DNA of 64,000 nt from positions 62,001 to 126,000 of the forward strand of contig JAQGDQ010000394.1 of NCBI GenBank assembly GCA_030141605.1, written 5' to 3'. The DNA is from Tubiluchus corallicola. Taxonomy: Eukaryota > Priapulida > Priapulimorpha > Priapulimorphida > Tubiluchidae. Position 1 is the stretch's first letter, and each line of letters opens with the position of its first letter. This document shows positions 34,229-45,991 of this stretch, in pieces. The notes under the pieces are model-generated. The model made no database searches. It was not told where the DNA came from and saw nothing but the letters and a program-made list of their open reading frames with translations. Position numbers and translations under genes: made by a program.

Positions 34229-35113
34229 GTAAGTGCAATTTGATGCTATATTGTTAGCGTTTTTAGATAACTTAGCAACGAAAGATCTACAAGTGAATTA
34301 ATCCCTAACATAACCCTAACCGTAGCCAAATTAAACAATTATTAGCAATTTTCCAAAAATGGATGATCATCAGGGGCGTATCAAGACTTGGCGACGCCTT
34401 AAGCAGATAGATCTGTCTCACCCAACTGTATTGTGAATTTATGATTTATTGTGCTGAACAGATAAAACAATTATTTGTGGTGCATTGGTAATACTGTTAA
34501 TCTAGTTTCACATGGTTGTTATTAATTGCGTGTATAAAAACTGAGCTTATAAACAAGCAGGCTGGGAAACCCTTGTTGTGTAGTACCTTGTACTTGTTCG
34601 TTATATGGTGCTTATATAGCAAACGATCCCAGTAACTGCCTGTAGTGTGTTATACAACACTTGTTTTACATGAATATGAACGGTCACAACATGTTCCGAG
34701 TAGAATAAGAATTTATTTAAAATTGGGCACTTAAAATGTGGCGCTGCTCAAACTTTGGCACCCTAGACTATAGCCCAGTTAGCCTATTGGTTAATACGAC
34801 CCTGACGATCATTATTATTTTTAGCAAACTTTGCGGTTAATCTAATTTTAACTACATTGCACCTTTCATTTTGATATTTTTTATATATTTTAAGACTTGA
34901 TGCGAAGATTTGTGAATGTGAAACATCGCATATGTGAACAATAAAACTGCTTAGAATAATAACTCTAGTAGACCTACATAATTAACAAAATAATGTGCAG
35001 AACAATTATCTCTATGGCTACCTGGCTTTTGCATAATAATAAAAACTATGCAAAGGTGCTAGGCATCAGTTTGCAATTCTTCTTTACATATTTAGATTTG
35101 TTATAGATGTCAT

Positions 35114-35183
35114 GGCTAAGAACAGGCTTTGAGCTCACGCTGAGACTTGGCTAAGAACAGGCTTTGAGCTCACGCTGAGACTT
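35114..35183. repeat. 35-bp unit in two perfect copies
   Basis: GGCTAAGAACAGGCTTTGAG... is repeated once in tandem without a change, implying a recent duplication. Flanking sequence 34229-35655 otherwise shows nothing recognisable. Confidence 0.95.
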
Positions 35184-36324
35184 GTATTATAAATCGAATA
35201 GTATTTTTATTGGAAGGCTAAAATTAAAGCACAACAAAAACTCACCACTTACATCAAGTTAAAAAAAAATCGTCCAGAAATTTTATACCACTTACATACT
35301 GCTTTTTGCATACATGGCTTGTATTGGCTGTAACGCTGTGTAAAACATGTAAATTTAAACTCCCGTGATGACCGTCAGACGCATTGAATCGAGTTTAGAT
35401 AACATTGTGTAAACTTTGAACAAATAATCAGAGCATTCGTATCGCACACATCAGTAACTAGGTAAAATTTTAAATTACTGTAGCTTGCCAATAACATTAA
35501 AAATACGCTTTTGATTAGTGAGTGGACGTAAACTGGGAGAACTTGGCTTTCTGGGTTTCAGCAAACATGACACTGTATTAATCATATGAATTTATGTTAT
35601 TGCTTTATAATTGTTACTGTTGTTCTATAGGTGAAATATAATTAATGTGTTTCAGAGCTTTTCCAAATGGGGACTGGCCAAGCCACATCCATATTATTAA
35701 TAACTTGAGGTATGTAAGTAAATTATATGTATAATATGTGTATTTAACAGAGTACACATACGTAACAAAGTTGGTGAAAAATAAGGAGTAGAATGTTCTT
35801 CTTTAGCAGAAGCTGTCTTGTAATCATTCAAATAGAATCAATCTGCTCGATATTTCAAGTGAAGCCAGTTAGTATGAAAGTTTTGACTCAAAACAAATTA
35901 AAATTATAAAAACAAACTTTTTGTAGTGAAGATGAAACCAGAAACTGTCTACAATTAGGTTGAAAAATCATGTATGGCAACCTTTAAGTAAAACAAAATT
36001 AAAATTTTAAGTACTTTGACGTCAACAAGTGGTGTGCAACAGCTGGAAAAATAGGTCGTTGCATTTTTTGTGATTTATAAAAATGCGCCAGAATTAGATG
36101 CAGCTGTGAGCTGTAACTGTACACACATTCAGCAGGCTATAAAAAAGTTATTGCAATAGTAACACTGCATGTTTTGTTACTATGTTTGAGAAAAAAGACG
36201 TGAAACAAGTACATGTGTCATGACTTCAGCTTGTTTATTTTTCCGGTTTGACAAAACTCTGTTTTAACATATTTTCAGATGTCATGTGACCCTTGGCCTT
36301 GCCTACTTTATCACAAATACTTAC

Positions 36325-36419
36325 TGCATATCTGTCCTTGGACCCATATATGCAAAAATATACAGATTGAGGCAAATATTCATTCCGAAAGCTGCAGCTG
36401 ACAGGCAGGTTCAGGTTGT
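36325..36419 (-). CDS. Candidate internal exon of an unknown minus-strand gene
   Basis: The acceptor TTCTCCCTAG (exon starts 36419) and the donor GCA|GTAAGTA (exon ends 36325) are both close to consensus. The open frame reads NLNLPVSCSFRNEY, then LPQSVYFCIYGSKDRYA: balanced composition with two Cys, 31 complete codons. Beyond the donor the frame stays open to 36235. No partner exon was identified with confidence. Family not recognised. Confidence 0.4.
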
Positions 36420-36727
36420 CTAGGGAGAACATTAAACACATTTAATAAAAATCTGTGCACGACAGAGTTGGTAAAACATTATTGCAGACGAGGAAAAATC
36501 TCTCTCAGACAAATTGTTGCACACAGATTTTGCATCACACAAACTGAACTCAGGATCAGGAGCCATCTAGTAATTATTTAATAAAGTTACTGAACTAAGT
36601 AATGGCTAGTTGTTAGCTTAAATTCTAATTTCTATAAAAAAGATTGATTATTGCTTCAGAAAAGTAAGTGTGCAGTTTTTGGCAAACCTGTGCTGCCACT
36701 GTTTCAGTCCTATGCATAATAGTTTAA

Positions 36728-36897
36728 CATCTGTGATCCAACATGCTAACATGTGTGATCCAAAATGCTAACATGTGTGATCCAAAATGCTATCATGTGT
36801 GATCCAAAATGCTAACATGTGTGATCCAAAATGCTAACATGTGTGATCCAAAATGCTAACATGTGTGATCCAAACATGCTAACATGTGTGATCCAAA
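36728..36897. repeat. 22-bp tandem repeat, about eight copies
   Basis: The unit AACATGTGTGATCCAAAATGCT repeats with few changes (CTAAC/CTATC, one extra C). Surrounding sequence to 37890 has no recognised gene. Confidence 0.9.
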
Positions 36898-38024
36898 TAA
36901 ATCAGTAACTGTGGGAGCTCTGCTAATGATCATCAATTTTACATCTTTGACTTTGTGTCACCTCAAAGATACTAAAGCAAAATCTAAATCTCTCGGGGAG
37001 TTGAGCTTATTTTAATATTTGAGAAAAAATGTTAGAAAGTTTGAGCAATCAAATTGCGATAAGGGCCTTATTTAATTAATAAAATCAATTTAAGGTCGCC
37101 GTACGGGCATGCCGGTTTCCGTACAACCTAAACGCTTAATCCGCCAGATGCTTCAGCAATATTCTTCTGACTTATAGAGCGAACTCTATAAACTAAGTAA
37201 CCCACCCGGTACCTACTGTATGCTCGCAAGTTTGCATGTGTATGTGAGGTCAACAAAAGTCTGTAAATTAATTTACAATTACACAATTAATGAATACTAT
37301 TTACACATTTAAAGGTACAATCCTGTGGATTAAAGCTATGTAACCATTTTAAACTTGGACATAATTGATCAAATGACTAATTTTTACATAAACACGGTTA
37401 AATACAATGCTAGAATAACTGAACTTCTGAGTGAACTGTAGAAATTTCTCAATGCATACCTTCATCACAGCTTGCCTTCAAAGCATTCACGCTGCCCAGC
37501 AATCACCAGCTACGTCATTTTATTAAATATGCCGGCAGCCACGTTCATTTGTTGGGAGATTAGAAATATTTAAGTTTCTTTTACATTTTTAAGCAAAGCA
37601 TTCTATGTGCATATCTTATATTGTGATTTCAATATTTTTAATTATATATTAAAATGCAATAATTGTTGTTCAAGGGTTGCTTGTTCAGCATTCATTATGC
37701 ATGTCGTTTACTTGACTAATGAAACTTTTGATAACCCATCAGCAGTGTAACAGGTAATATACCAGTCTAAAAGTTTGCGCGCAGAGTTTTTTGGTATTAG
37801 AATTTTTATCTGTATAACTAAACATAATTGTTTTGGTACTTTTTTAGTATTTTTTAGCAGTTATCGAATAACTAATTTTTATTTTTTCAGGAATGTGTCA
37901 TTTGAGTGTCTGCTGCCAACACATTGTGCCATCATCTGCTCAATCAAAGTATTTTGAGTTATTTATGGCTTGCCTTTAACAGACTTGAAAACCTTTGCCA
38001 GTGAAAGGCAGTGCTGTAATATTA

Positions 38025-39474
38025 CAGTGGACTCTTGTTATAAGAATCACCTCGGGAGAAGGCAAAGTGATTCTTATAACGAGCATGACCCAAAATTGCT
38101 TTAAGATTTTTTTATGCACATATTCCCAGACACAGACACAGATTCCCAAGCAACTTTCAGGTTCATCAGCGCGTCCAGAACATTGATTTTGTTGACGAGT
38201 GTCGTAGCATCTGATGCGTTTCCGTTGTCAATCTCATTTAGCACGGCCATCACTATGCTGCGCCTGAAATGGGCTTTGAATGCCCGAATGATGCCCTGGT
38301 CCAGTGGTTGCAAGAGAGATGTCGTGTTTGGTGGCAAGAATGCCAACTCGATGTTGTCAAGCTGCACTTTTGGATGGGCTGAACAGTTGTCCAACAGCAG
38401 TAGCACCTTCTCTCCCTTGCGTCGAAGTTCTTGATCCCACTCTTGAAGCCATTCAGTGAAAAGCTGGCCTGTCATCCACGCTGTTTTGTTAGCTCTGTAG
38501 CGTGCTGGCAGCTTCTTTATGCCAGTGAAGCATCGTGGCTTAGCGCTCTTTGCAATGACGAAAGGAATTCTCTTCTCTCCCGTCCAGCCGACACAGAACA
38601 GAACAGTCAAACGTTCTTTGCTCTTCTTCCCTCCAGCCTTCTTTTCGTCCTTGAGTACGAATGTGCTGTCTGGAAGGGCGCGATGATAGAGGCCGGTCTC
38701 GTCACAGTTCCAGATTTGACGAGGAGCGTACTTCTTGCGAAGTTCAGGCCACACATTCACTAGCCAGTCATCTTTCCCCTGTGCGTCTGCTGCTGCCGCT
38801 TCTCCATGCAGTCGCTTGAAAATCAGGTCGTTTCGTTTCTTGAAATTGGTGAAGCAGCCATCTGACGCCTTGAAATCAGCAATTCCGAAGTCTTTGGCAA
38901 AGTTTTCGGCCTTTGCTTTGATGACTGGGCCTGAGAGTGGAGTTTCTTTGTCTCGTGCGTTTTTGATCCACATGTCCAGTGCCACTTCCAGCTCAATCCA
39001 CTTCCCCATTCTCTTCCTCTTCAATGCTGGTGAAGTGCCGGACAGGATATTGCACTCCTTCAGGATCTTCGAGAGACACGACTGGTTGAGACCTTCGAAG
39101 CCTTGTCCAACCAACAGCTGCACAGCTTCTCGCTGGCCAACCCTCAGAAGCGCGTCATAAGCGGCGATGATTTTCACCTTTTCACTCACACTTCTGCTTT
39201 TCCGATTGGATGCCATTTTTCAACTGACTGACACGCAAACAAACAAATTTGAAATCTCTGTGGTGTCCGCCATGCCCACTGCGCAGAACCATGTAAGCAG
39301 GGCGTGAGAGACAATGGAGTTGGCGCCAAAATTGATTCTACTATCGAAAGTGGGGTGATTCTTATACGAGCGGATTTTCACTAGTAAAATGCCGATTCAA
39401 TTCGGGAAACGCAATTTTGATTCTTATATCGAGCTGATTCTTATACGTGTGATTCTTGTAACGAGAGTCCACTG
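38025..39474 (-). mobile_element. Complete pogo/Tigger-type DNA transposon, 1450 bp
   Basis: The terminal inverted repeats begin CAGTGGACTCTTGTTATAAG and, at the other end, CAGTGGACTCTCGTTACAAG. They are flanked by TA on both sides (38023-38024, 39475-39476), the Tc1/mariner-superfamily target. Subterminal TGATTCTTATA motifs recur near both ends. It carries one transposase gene. The element is compact compared with vertebrate Tiggers of about 2.4 kb. Confidence 0.93.
38101..39216 (-). CDS. Tigger/pogo transposase
   Basis: 371 aa, uninterrupted, ATG at 39216. Domains: CENP-B-like N-terminal helix-turn-helix (about 5-60), CENP-B-type second DNA-binding domain (about 75-140), DDE superfamily catalytic domain (about 165-345). 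The three expected carboxylates are present: D172 in WNCDETGLY, D276 in LLLLDNCSAHP and D306 in LQPLDQGII. Known role: cut-and-paste transposition at TA sites, acting in the nucleus. It ends with NMCIKKS close to the left terminus. Pogo-family proteins usually run longer and end in WNxVS-xTIxNCFxKAGF, so the C terminus looks replaced or shortened after WESVS (residue 360). With both termini and all catalytic residues present, recent activity is plausible; current activity is not shown. Confidence 0.92.
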   Translation of the reverse strand: MASNRKSRSVSEKVKIIAAYDALLRVGQREAVQLLVGQGFEGLNQSCLSKILKECNILSGTSPALKRKRMGKWIELEVALDMWIKNARDKETPLSGPVIKAKAENFAKDFGIADFKASDGCFTNFKKRNDLIFKRLHGEAAAADAQGKDDWLVNVWPELRKKYAPRQIWNCDETGLYHRALPDSTFVLKDEKKAGGKKSKERLTVLFCVGWTGEKRIPFVIAKSAKPRCFTGIKKLPARYRANKTAWMTGQLFTEWLQEWDQELRRKGEKVLLLLDNCSAHPKVQLDNIELAFLPPNTTSLLQPLDQGIIRAFKAHFRRSIVMAVLNEIDNGNASDATTLVNKINVLDALMNLKVAWESVSVSGNMCIKKS

Positions 39475-39993
39475 TAATGGCTAAACCAAATATGAACATT
39501 GGATTGTGATCAATACTTGTTGCAACACTTGCCACAATTCGTAATTTGACTCAAGCAGATGATGAGTTATGTTGTGTTCTACATCCTTCTGTTTTTACTG
39601 CAATGCCCTCTGGTGTATTCATTCTCATAGTGTGTCTCAAGACATTCACAAACAGTTTGACAGTGGATAAGACACTGAGCACTTGAGCAGGAACCTCTCT
39701 CAGAGACTTGAGAATGAGGCTGTCAATTTTTTTTGCATGAAAAAGCCTAAGAGGAGAAACCTTTTCCATTGCTTATGCCATTTGTGCAAGTTCACAGTTT
39801 CCTCCGTACAGGTAAGCTTACATGCGTAGAAGCTCACTTACTAGTTACTTGCCTTTCTCCATATGTAGCAGAAAGGTAAACTTGTTGTTTGATAAAATTT
39901 AAAAAAGAAATAGACATTTCACTGCATGCTGCTTTTTTGACATTTTTTGGATATTCAGGAAATCTTCATCACGGCATTTGTGACAACTGACAA

Positions 39994-41037
39994 GTAATAT
40001 ACCTGTACTTGCAGACTGTGTAATATACCTGTACTTGCAGACTGTGTAATATACCTGTACTTGCAGACCTGTAATGTACCTGTACTTGCAGACCTGTAAT
40101 ATACCTGTACTTGCAGACCTGTAACATACCTGTACTTGTAGACCTGTAATGTACCTGTACTTGCAGACCTGTAATGTACCTGTACTTGTAGACCTGTAAT
40201 GTACCTGTACTTGCAGACCTGTAATGTACCTGTACTTGCAGACCTGTAATGTACCTGTACTTGTAGACCTGTAATGTACCTGTACTTGTAGACCTGTAAC
40301 ATATCTGTACTTGTAGACCTGTAATGTACCTGTACTTGCAGACCTGTAATGTACCTGTACTTGTAGACCTGTAATATACCTGTACTTGCAGACCTGTAAC
40401 ATACCTGTACTTGTAGACCTGTAATGTACCTGTACTTGCAGACCTGTAATGTACCTGTACTTGTAGACCTGTAATGTACCTGTACTTGCAGACCTGTAAT
40501 GTACCTGTACTTGCAGACCTGTAATGTACCTGTACTTGCAGACCTGTAATGTACCTGTACTTGTAGACCTGTAATGTACCTGTACTTGTAGACCTGTAAC
40601 ATATCTGTACTTGTAGACCTGTAACATACCTGTACTTGCAGACCTGTAACATATCTGTACTTGCAGACCTGTAATGTACCTGTACTTGCAGACCTGTAAC
40701 ATATCTGTACTTGCGGACCTGTAAACCTGTACTTGCAGACCTGTAACATACCTGTACTTGCAGACCTGTAACATACCTGTACTTGTAGACCTGTAACACA
40801 CCTGTAATTGCGGACCTGTAATATACCTGTACTTGCAGACCTGTAATGTACCTGTACGTGAGGACCTGTAATGTACCTGTACTTGAGGACCTGTAATGTA
40901 CCTGTACTTGAGGACCTGTAATATACCTGTACTTGCAGACCTGTAACACACCTGTACTTGTAGACCTGTAATGTACCTGTACTTGAGGACCTGTAACACA
41001 CCTGTACTTGTGGACCTGTAATATACCTGAATTGCAA
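39994..41037. repeat. 25-bp minisatellite, about 42 copies
   Basis: The unit ACCTGTACTTGCAGACCTGT then AATGT repeats at 25 bp; variants are TTGCAG/TTGTAG/TTGAGG and AATGT/AATAT/AACAT. Because 25 is not a multiple of three and the unit has no stop in any minus-strand frame, all three frames run open for 358-387 codons (Tyr-Arg-Ser-Thr-Gly-Leu-Gln repeats). I regard these as non-coding. Confidence 0.96.
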
Positions 41038-41437
41038 ATATACAAAGGATTTAAAAAAACTCAGGAACTGAGCATTCCAAGTTTTATATGAACACAAACA
41101 GCCAGAAACATTTAACAACCAGATTTAATTTTATAGACCAATTCTAAATTACAATGCAAAAACACAAACGTTGTCTATTACTGTTTCTGCTTATATACGT
41201 AGTAGGGTTTGCTTTTGTACAGTGTACTCTATGTAATGCCTAGTGTGTCATAATGATATATATATATATATATATATAATAATGTATATATATTTTGACA
41301 CTAATTAATGTGCTTAATATGGATCATTTTCTACTTGGGTTTTCTATTAAAGTTGGAGGTCATGAATTATTTATTCTCATTGTCAGTTTATTTGAGTCAT
41401 TTGTTTTTTTTACTAATAGTAGATGCTTGTTTTTCAG

Positions 41438-41614
41438 ATGAAGATGCAGAAATTTTGACAGGCCCAGTACCGGGCCTGGGCTTCGTCTTATCAACATTGG
41501 CTGTCAAGGCCTGGGAAATGTTCGTTTTGAGGCTGCGCGGAAGCACTATGTGCTCGCTAGCTGCCCTGTGGAGCAGGGCATGGTGCTTCCGCCGGCTCCG
41601 CTCCGTGTAACAAG
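41438..41614 (+). other. GC-richer candidate exon
   Basis: Lies between TTTTTCAG and CAAG|GTACGC, and is visibly richer in G+C than its surroundings. Two frames are open for most of its length; one reads GLRLINIGCQGLGNVRFEAA, then RKHYVLASCPVEQGMVLPP. Its 3' part (GGTGCTTCCGCCGGCTCCG) resembles that of the 34059 exon. Product and frame undecided. Confidence 0.3.
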
Positions 41615-41867
41615 GTACGCTACATTATTATACACTTGTTGCAATGTGAATAAATTAGTTCTTTTAAAGCACTAACCGTTTACAATAATATACTACCATT
41701 AGTATCACTATTGAACTAAGTGTATGCATCCACCAACATGAAAGAAGCTGTGACTTGGTTTATAACATGCTCAAGTATCTTGTTTATTAATAGGACATGT
41801 AAGTTATCACTGTTTCTTAGCGAATTTTTTAAATGTTGGTAACAATCTGCTTGGAAATTCATTATTA

Positions 41868-42604
41868 ATAATGGTGAGCAATTGAGGGTTGAGGTGGAGC
41901 AATGTGGGGTCTAATAATGGCGAGCACCTGAGGGTTGGGGTGGAGCAAAGTGGGGTCTAATAACAGTGAGCACTTGAGGGTTGAGGTGGAGCAATGTGGG
42001 GTCTAATAACGGTGAGCACCTGAGGGTTGTGGTGGAGCAATGTGGGGTCTAATAACAGTGAGCACTTAATGGTTGTGGTGGAGCAAAGTGGGGTCTAATA
42101 ACGGTGAGCACCTGAGGGTTGTAGTGGAGCAATGTGGGATCTAATAACGGTGAGCACTTGAGGGTTGTAGTGGAGCAATGTGGGATCTAATAATGGTGAG
42201 CAATTGAGGGTTGAGGTGGAGCAAAATGGGGTCTAATAACGGTGAGCACTTGAGGGTTGAAGTGGAGCAATGTGGGGTCTAATAACGGTGAGCACCTGAG
42301 GGTTGAGGTGGAGCAAAATGGGGTCTAATAACGGTGAGCAATTGAGGGTTGTAGTGGAGCAATGTGGGATCTAATAATGGTGAGCAATTGAGGGTTGAGG
42401 TGGAGCAATGTGGGGTCTAATAACGGCGAGCACCTGAGGGTTGGGGTGGAGCAATGTGGGGTCTAATAACGGTGAGCACTTGAGGGTTGTGGTGGAGCAA
42501 TGTGGGGTCTAATAACGGTGAGCAATTGAGGGTTGAGGTGGAGCAATGTGGGGTCTAATAACAGTGAGCACTTGAGGGTTGAGGTGGAGCAATGTGGGAT
42601 CTAA
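41868..42604. repeat. 46-bp minisatellite, 16 copies
   Basis: The unit TAATAACGGTGAGCACTTGA then GGGTTGAGGTGGAGCAATGTGG... repeats at exactly 46 bp. Main variants are CACCTG/CACTTG/CAATTG and GAGG/GTGG/GTAG. 42605-43127 shows nothing recognisable. Confidence 0.95.
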
Positions 42605-43127
42605 AATGAAAATAAATTGAAGTGTTTGCAGTTAACAGAATTTATAGTTTTTGTTAATTTGGCTTGTCTAGTACAGAAATTTTACAACTACAAAAATGTT
42701 ATTTCAACAAAAAGTTAGTAGTTTTGTCAACAGCTTATGCAGTGCAGTACAAAGAACTTTTCTGTGAACTCCTGTTTACCTTTAATTCACTAATTACTTT
42801 TCAAATACTCTTTTATGCTCATTAGAAATCAGTTTTGTGCTGATGCATATAATGGATATAATGATGATCTCTAATTGCTATTATAACACTAGCACATGGG
42901 TCTGCATTAATTTTGAGCAGTATTTTTACATATTCTGTGAACCTCAATTATTCGTGTATGTATGTATGACGAAGCCCTTGGCTGTGAGAACACGAGGTGT
43001 ATAGGGCCTCAGCAAAAATGACATTCACACAATCATATAAATTTATGTTAAAACTTTATAATTGTTACTATTGTCTCAGCTATATCTGTATCTGAAATAG
43101 CTTTACCAATGTGTTAACATGTTTCAG

Positions 43128-43167
43128 GACATATCCTACCGGAGAGGGACGCCATTGATGTTTTGAG
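43128..43167 (+). other. Small candidate exon related in context to 35656
   Basis: Acceptor ATGTTTCAG, donor GAG|GTGAGGC. The only open phase reads HILPERDAIDVLR, ending in the same phase (AG) as the 35656 exon. The intron just upstream shares ATCATATAAATTTATG and CTTTATAATTGTTACT with that preceding 35656, which suggests duplication of one gene segment. Confidence 0.3.
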
Positions 43168-43689
43168 GTGAGGCAGTACCGCCGAATGTGATAAGGGTTA
43201 TAGCCAAGTGGGGGTTCTAACGATATTACTCCTTAAATAACAAAGAGTTAAGCTTAGGTTGAACGCTATATTTTGACACGACAGTTTTAAGATATTAAGC
43301 TAAGTCATAATATATTTGAAACAGGTAAGATGTACATAACGTGTAGCTACCTGGCACCACGTAAAGGGGGAAATTCTTCTCGCTCATTTGACCAATATAC
43401 AATGTTGGGACTATGTTTCAGGGTTAGTTCATATAAAGGGAGAGTAATTGCAGCAAAATTAAGTATGTATCTCCTATAAAAGCTGACTGTTCCAATGAAC
43501 AATCTGACATCTTTTTTGGTGACTGGATGAGCAATTCTCTTATTTTGTCTATTAAGTAGATTTCAGGCGCTTTATTTGGGACTTACCAACAGTATGGCTC
43601 AAAAAATTAACTTTAATTTATGAAGGTTTGACAGTTAGGTTAGTATCACATAATGAATGTAGAATGGCTTCAATGTTGGCCAGATGTTG

Positions 43690-44904
43690 CTGCCAGCTAT
43701 CAGAGACGATGATACAATGTCATCGATATACCCATTAGCATTATCAGCTGCTGGTTCAAGGATATGGTCAATCAATGCTTGTGCAGTAGCATTTATGAAA
43801 TGACCTGCGGTTTTTCAACAGATAACATGAAAGCTATTTCTAAAAAGTGCTGTAGCTTTCCAACAGTTAACATAGAGAAAGAGCCATGTTGCTATTTTGT
43901 CTTTGTGTTTACTGTTTTATTTTTCTGTAGGTTTGGATCTACAGCTGGATGTTTTCCACCAGATGAGAAATGCACAAGATCTATCGATTTTGCTGAAAGT
44001 TCAAGATTGCTTTGCACAAACCGAAGAACTAAGCTTTCTCATGCTAGTTTGCTAAAAAGTTTGTGGTATCACAAATTTAATATGTTATAGTGTACAGAAT
44101 CCCAATTACCTTTTTTCATTTTTGTAAAAATGAAAGTCCGTAATAGTTTTTGTACATTTTTGTAATATTTTTTGCACATATGAAAGTGTATAAAGTACTC
44201 ATGCTTGATAATTGTTAGTGTTGCCCTGCCATTAAGTGCTGACTTCTGAGGTTTAACAATATAACTAATGCATTTGCAGCATAAGAATACTTGCCAAGAT
44301 GAAACTGCACCTGGGTTGCAGTTTCAATCGTTTTCATGGTCTCCAAATCCCATGCTAGGCCATTTGAAACACTCCAATCTTAACTACATGTAACATTAAT
44401 GGCCACAAAGAAACGATCTTATTTCCCTTTAAGCAGGAAATGAACTTCATTTCAGTTTCCATTTTTTTCACTTCCTATAATCTTGTCAAAAATAATTATT
44501 TTTTTTTATAATGTTTGTTTTCAGTAATTGAAAGTTTGCAGAGAAGTTAGATTCAATGTAACATCAGCATATTTTACTTAGGTTTTCCTTTCTTCTAATT
44601 CTGTACATCGATTTAATTTTTTCCGTAGTCTCTCTTAAATAGTTTACTTGTCTAGCGAAGATTTTTATCTGATATTCCAAGGCAATACTTTTTGTTGAAC
44701 TCAACTTGATTCTGCTGCACCTGCCATCATAATTCATAGTCATAGAATGTTTTTGCACAATCAAACATCTTTTCAAGTTAGTTTTTCAAGCATAATCCAA
44801 AGGGAAGTACAAGGAATTGATAGTGGCCAGAATTAGTTAAGAAGGCTGTTAGTCTGTTGGAGTTTTAATCCAAGGGAATCTGCCAATAACATTTTAACAA
44901 TCAC
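43690..44904 (-). mobile_element. Gypsy reverse transcriptase fragment split by an insertion
   Basis: 43690-43795 and 44794-44904 together equal the 33681-33905 fragment, oriented the same way, but are separated by about 1 kb. Between them stand a 45-bp repeat block (43796-43930), a copy of the candidate exon (from 43931, reading LDLQLDVFHQMRNAQD then LSILLKVQDCFAQTEELSF) and a dispersed repeat (44640-44720, inverted relative to 31321-31400). Confidence 0.7.
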
Positions 44905-45097
44905 GTGAAAGTTATTTATGAAAAATGCTGTAGCTTTCCAACAGTAAACATGAAAGTTATTGCTGTAAAGTGCTGCAGTGTTTTAACAGTTGACATGAAA
45001 GTTATTTATGAAAAGACCTGCGGCTTTCCTACAGTTAACATAGAGAAAGAGCCATGTTGCTATTTTGTCTTTGTGTTTACTGATTTATTTTTCTGTA
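44905..45097 (+). repeat. 45-bp repeat block, copy 3
   Basis: Four units, MKVIYEKCCSFPTVN-like, in one open frame, then the same hydrophobic tail (YFVFVFTDLFFC). Unlike copies 1 and 2 it ends CTGTAA rather than CTGTAG, so the shared acceptor is lost and no exon copy follows. Confidence 0.6.
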
Positions 45098-45134
45098 AGT
45101 CTATGGTCCTCTATAGTGACTGCCATGTGGTCAT

Positions 45135-45745
45135 CTAGGTCCGTCAGAAAATAATGCACCTGTTAGACCAAAATGTGCTAAACGTTTAATCAGGAAAGAC
45201 GGTGGGAGTTATGGAGTGGACAATGCTAGCGTTAAAAATGACAGTCATGGGTTTCTTTTTCAGTTGTCGCATTTTCAGAATCAGAGTCACTGCTAGTAGT
45301 CATCTCTCCTTTCCATGATAAAAGATTCGGTAAAGACGAAGCTGCAGACTCATGTGCTGGTACTGCACTTCCTGTATGGTTGCTCCCATTATTTCTGGTT
45401 TAACTAGTGATAACCTCCCACCACGTGTCTCACTATCATCCCCACATAGTGACTCATTTTTGCAGTTTTGTAATAACATATTCAGTGATGACCTTACGAA
45501 ACTGCAGATAAAACAAATTACTATCGAGCCATTTGAGAGAATCTAGTGTAGTCAATAAGACTGTCGAGCATGTTGCTGAAGATGAAATTGTTGCTACAAC
45601 TGAAGCAACTCAAATTACAGCTTTTCATTCAGTAGAGAACGATTTGAGAGAATCTAGTGTAGTCAATGAGACTGTTGTGAATGTTTTTGTGGGTGATGCA
45701 CTCAAAGGTGATGATTCAGATTTTAAAATTTTTAACTATAACTAA
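45135..45745 (+). other. Coding-like remnant, family unknown
   Basis: Successive open segments in shifting frames. An opening frame from 45138 (GPSENNAPVRPKCAKRLIRK) ends at a stop near 45291. Later come SDNLPPRVSLSSPHSDSF (to about 45546) and a 70-residue acidic frame with a repeated RESSVVN-(K/E)-TV motif (45533-45745). It has the look of a decayed transposon or gene; nothing identifies it. Confidence 0.35.
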
Positions 45746-45991
45746 AACTCTCTTAAGTGTGTTAATTGCACAGAAATATCATCCCCATTATCAACTTTTG
45801 GTGGCAGGTTGTGATGACATGGCTTACTTTGGAGACAGCTGTCTAGTATTATAATGATGCAAATAATTACTAAAAGCAGAGAAATCTGAATAATTGAGAT
45901 TTCGTACTTTGCTGCAACTTGGATGCCTGGGATTTTTGAATCGATGAAAAAGTTTTATTTTCAGATGTTTTATGAGATCAAGGTTTTTTCT

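Larger units (their letters stand above)
35656..37948 (+). other. Two phase-compatible candidate exons
   Basis: 35656-35709 follows GTGTTTCAG, ends at GTATGTAAG and reads AFPNGDWPSHIHIINNLR in phase. 37891-37948 follows ATTTTTTCAG and, in the matching phase, reads NVSFECLLPTHCAIICSIK up to a GTATTT donor. The intron before the first is similar to the one before the 43128 exon. Short, so chance is possible; family unknown. Confidence 0.3.

Noticed and set aside
38114-39160. Plus-strand frames of 106-141 codons
   Set aside because: Antisense shadows of the Tigger transposase.
39899-41118. Three overlapping minus-strand frames of 358-387 codons
   Set aside because: They are the 25-bp tandem repeat read in three frames; no non-repeat coding sequence flanks them.
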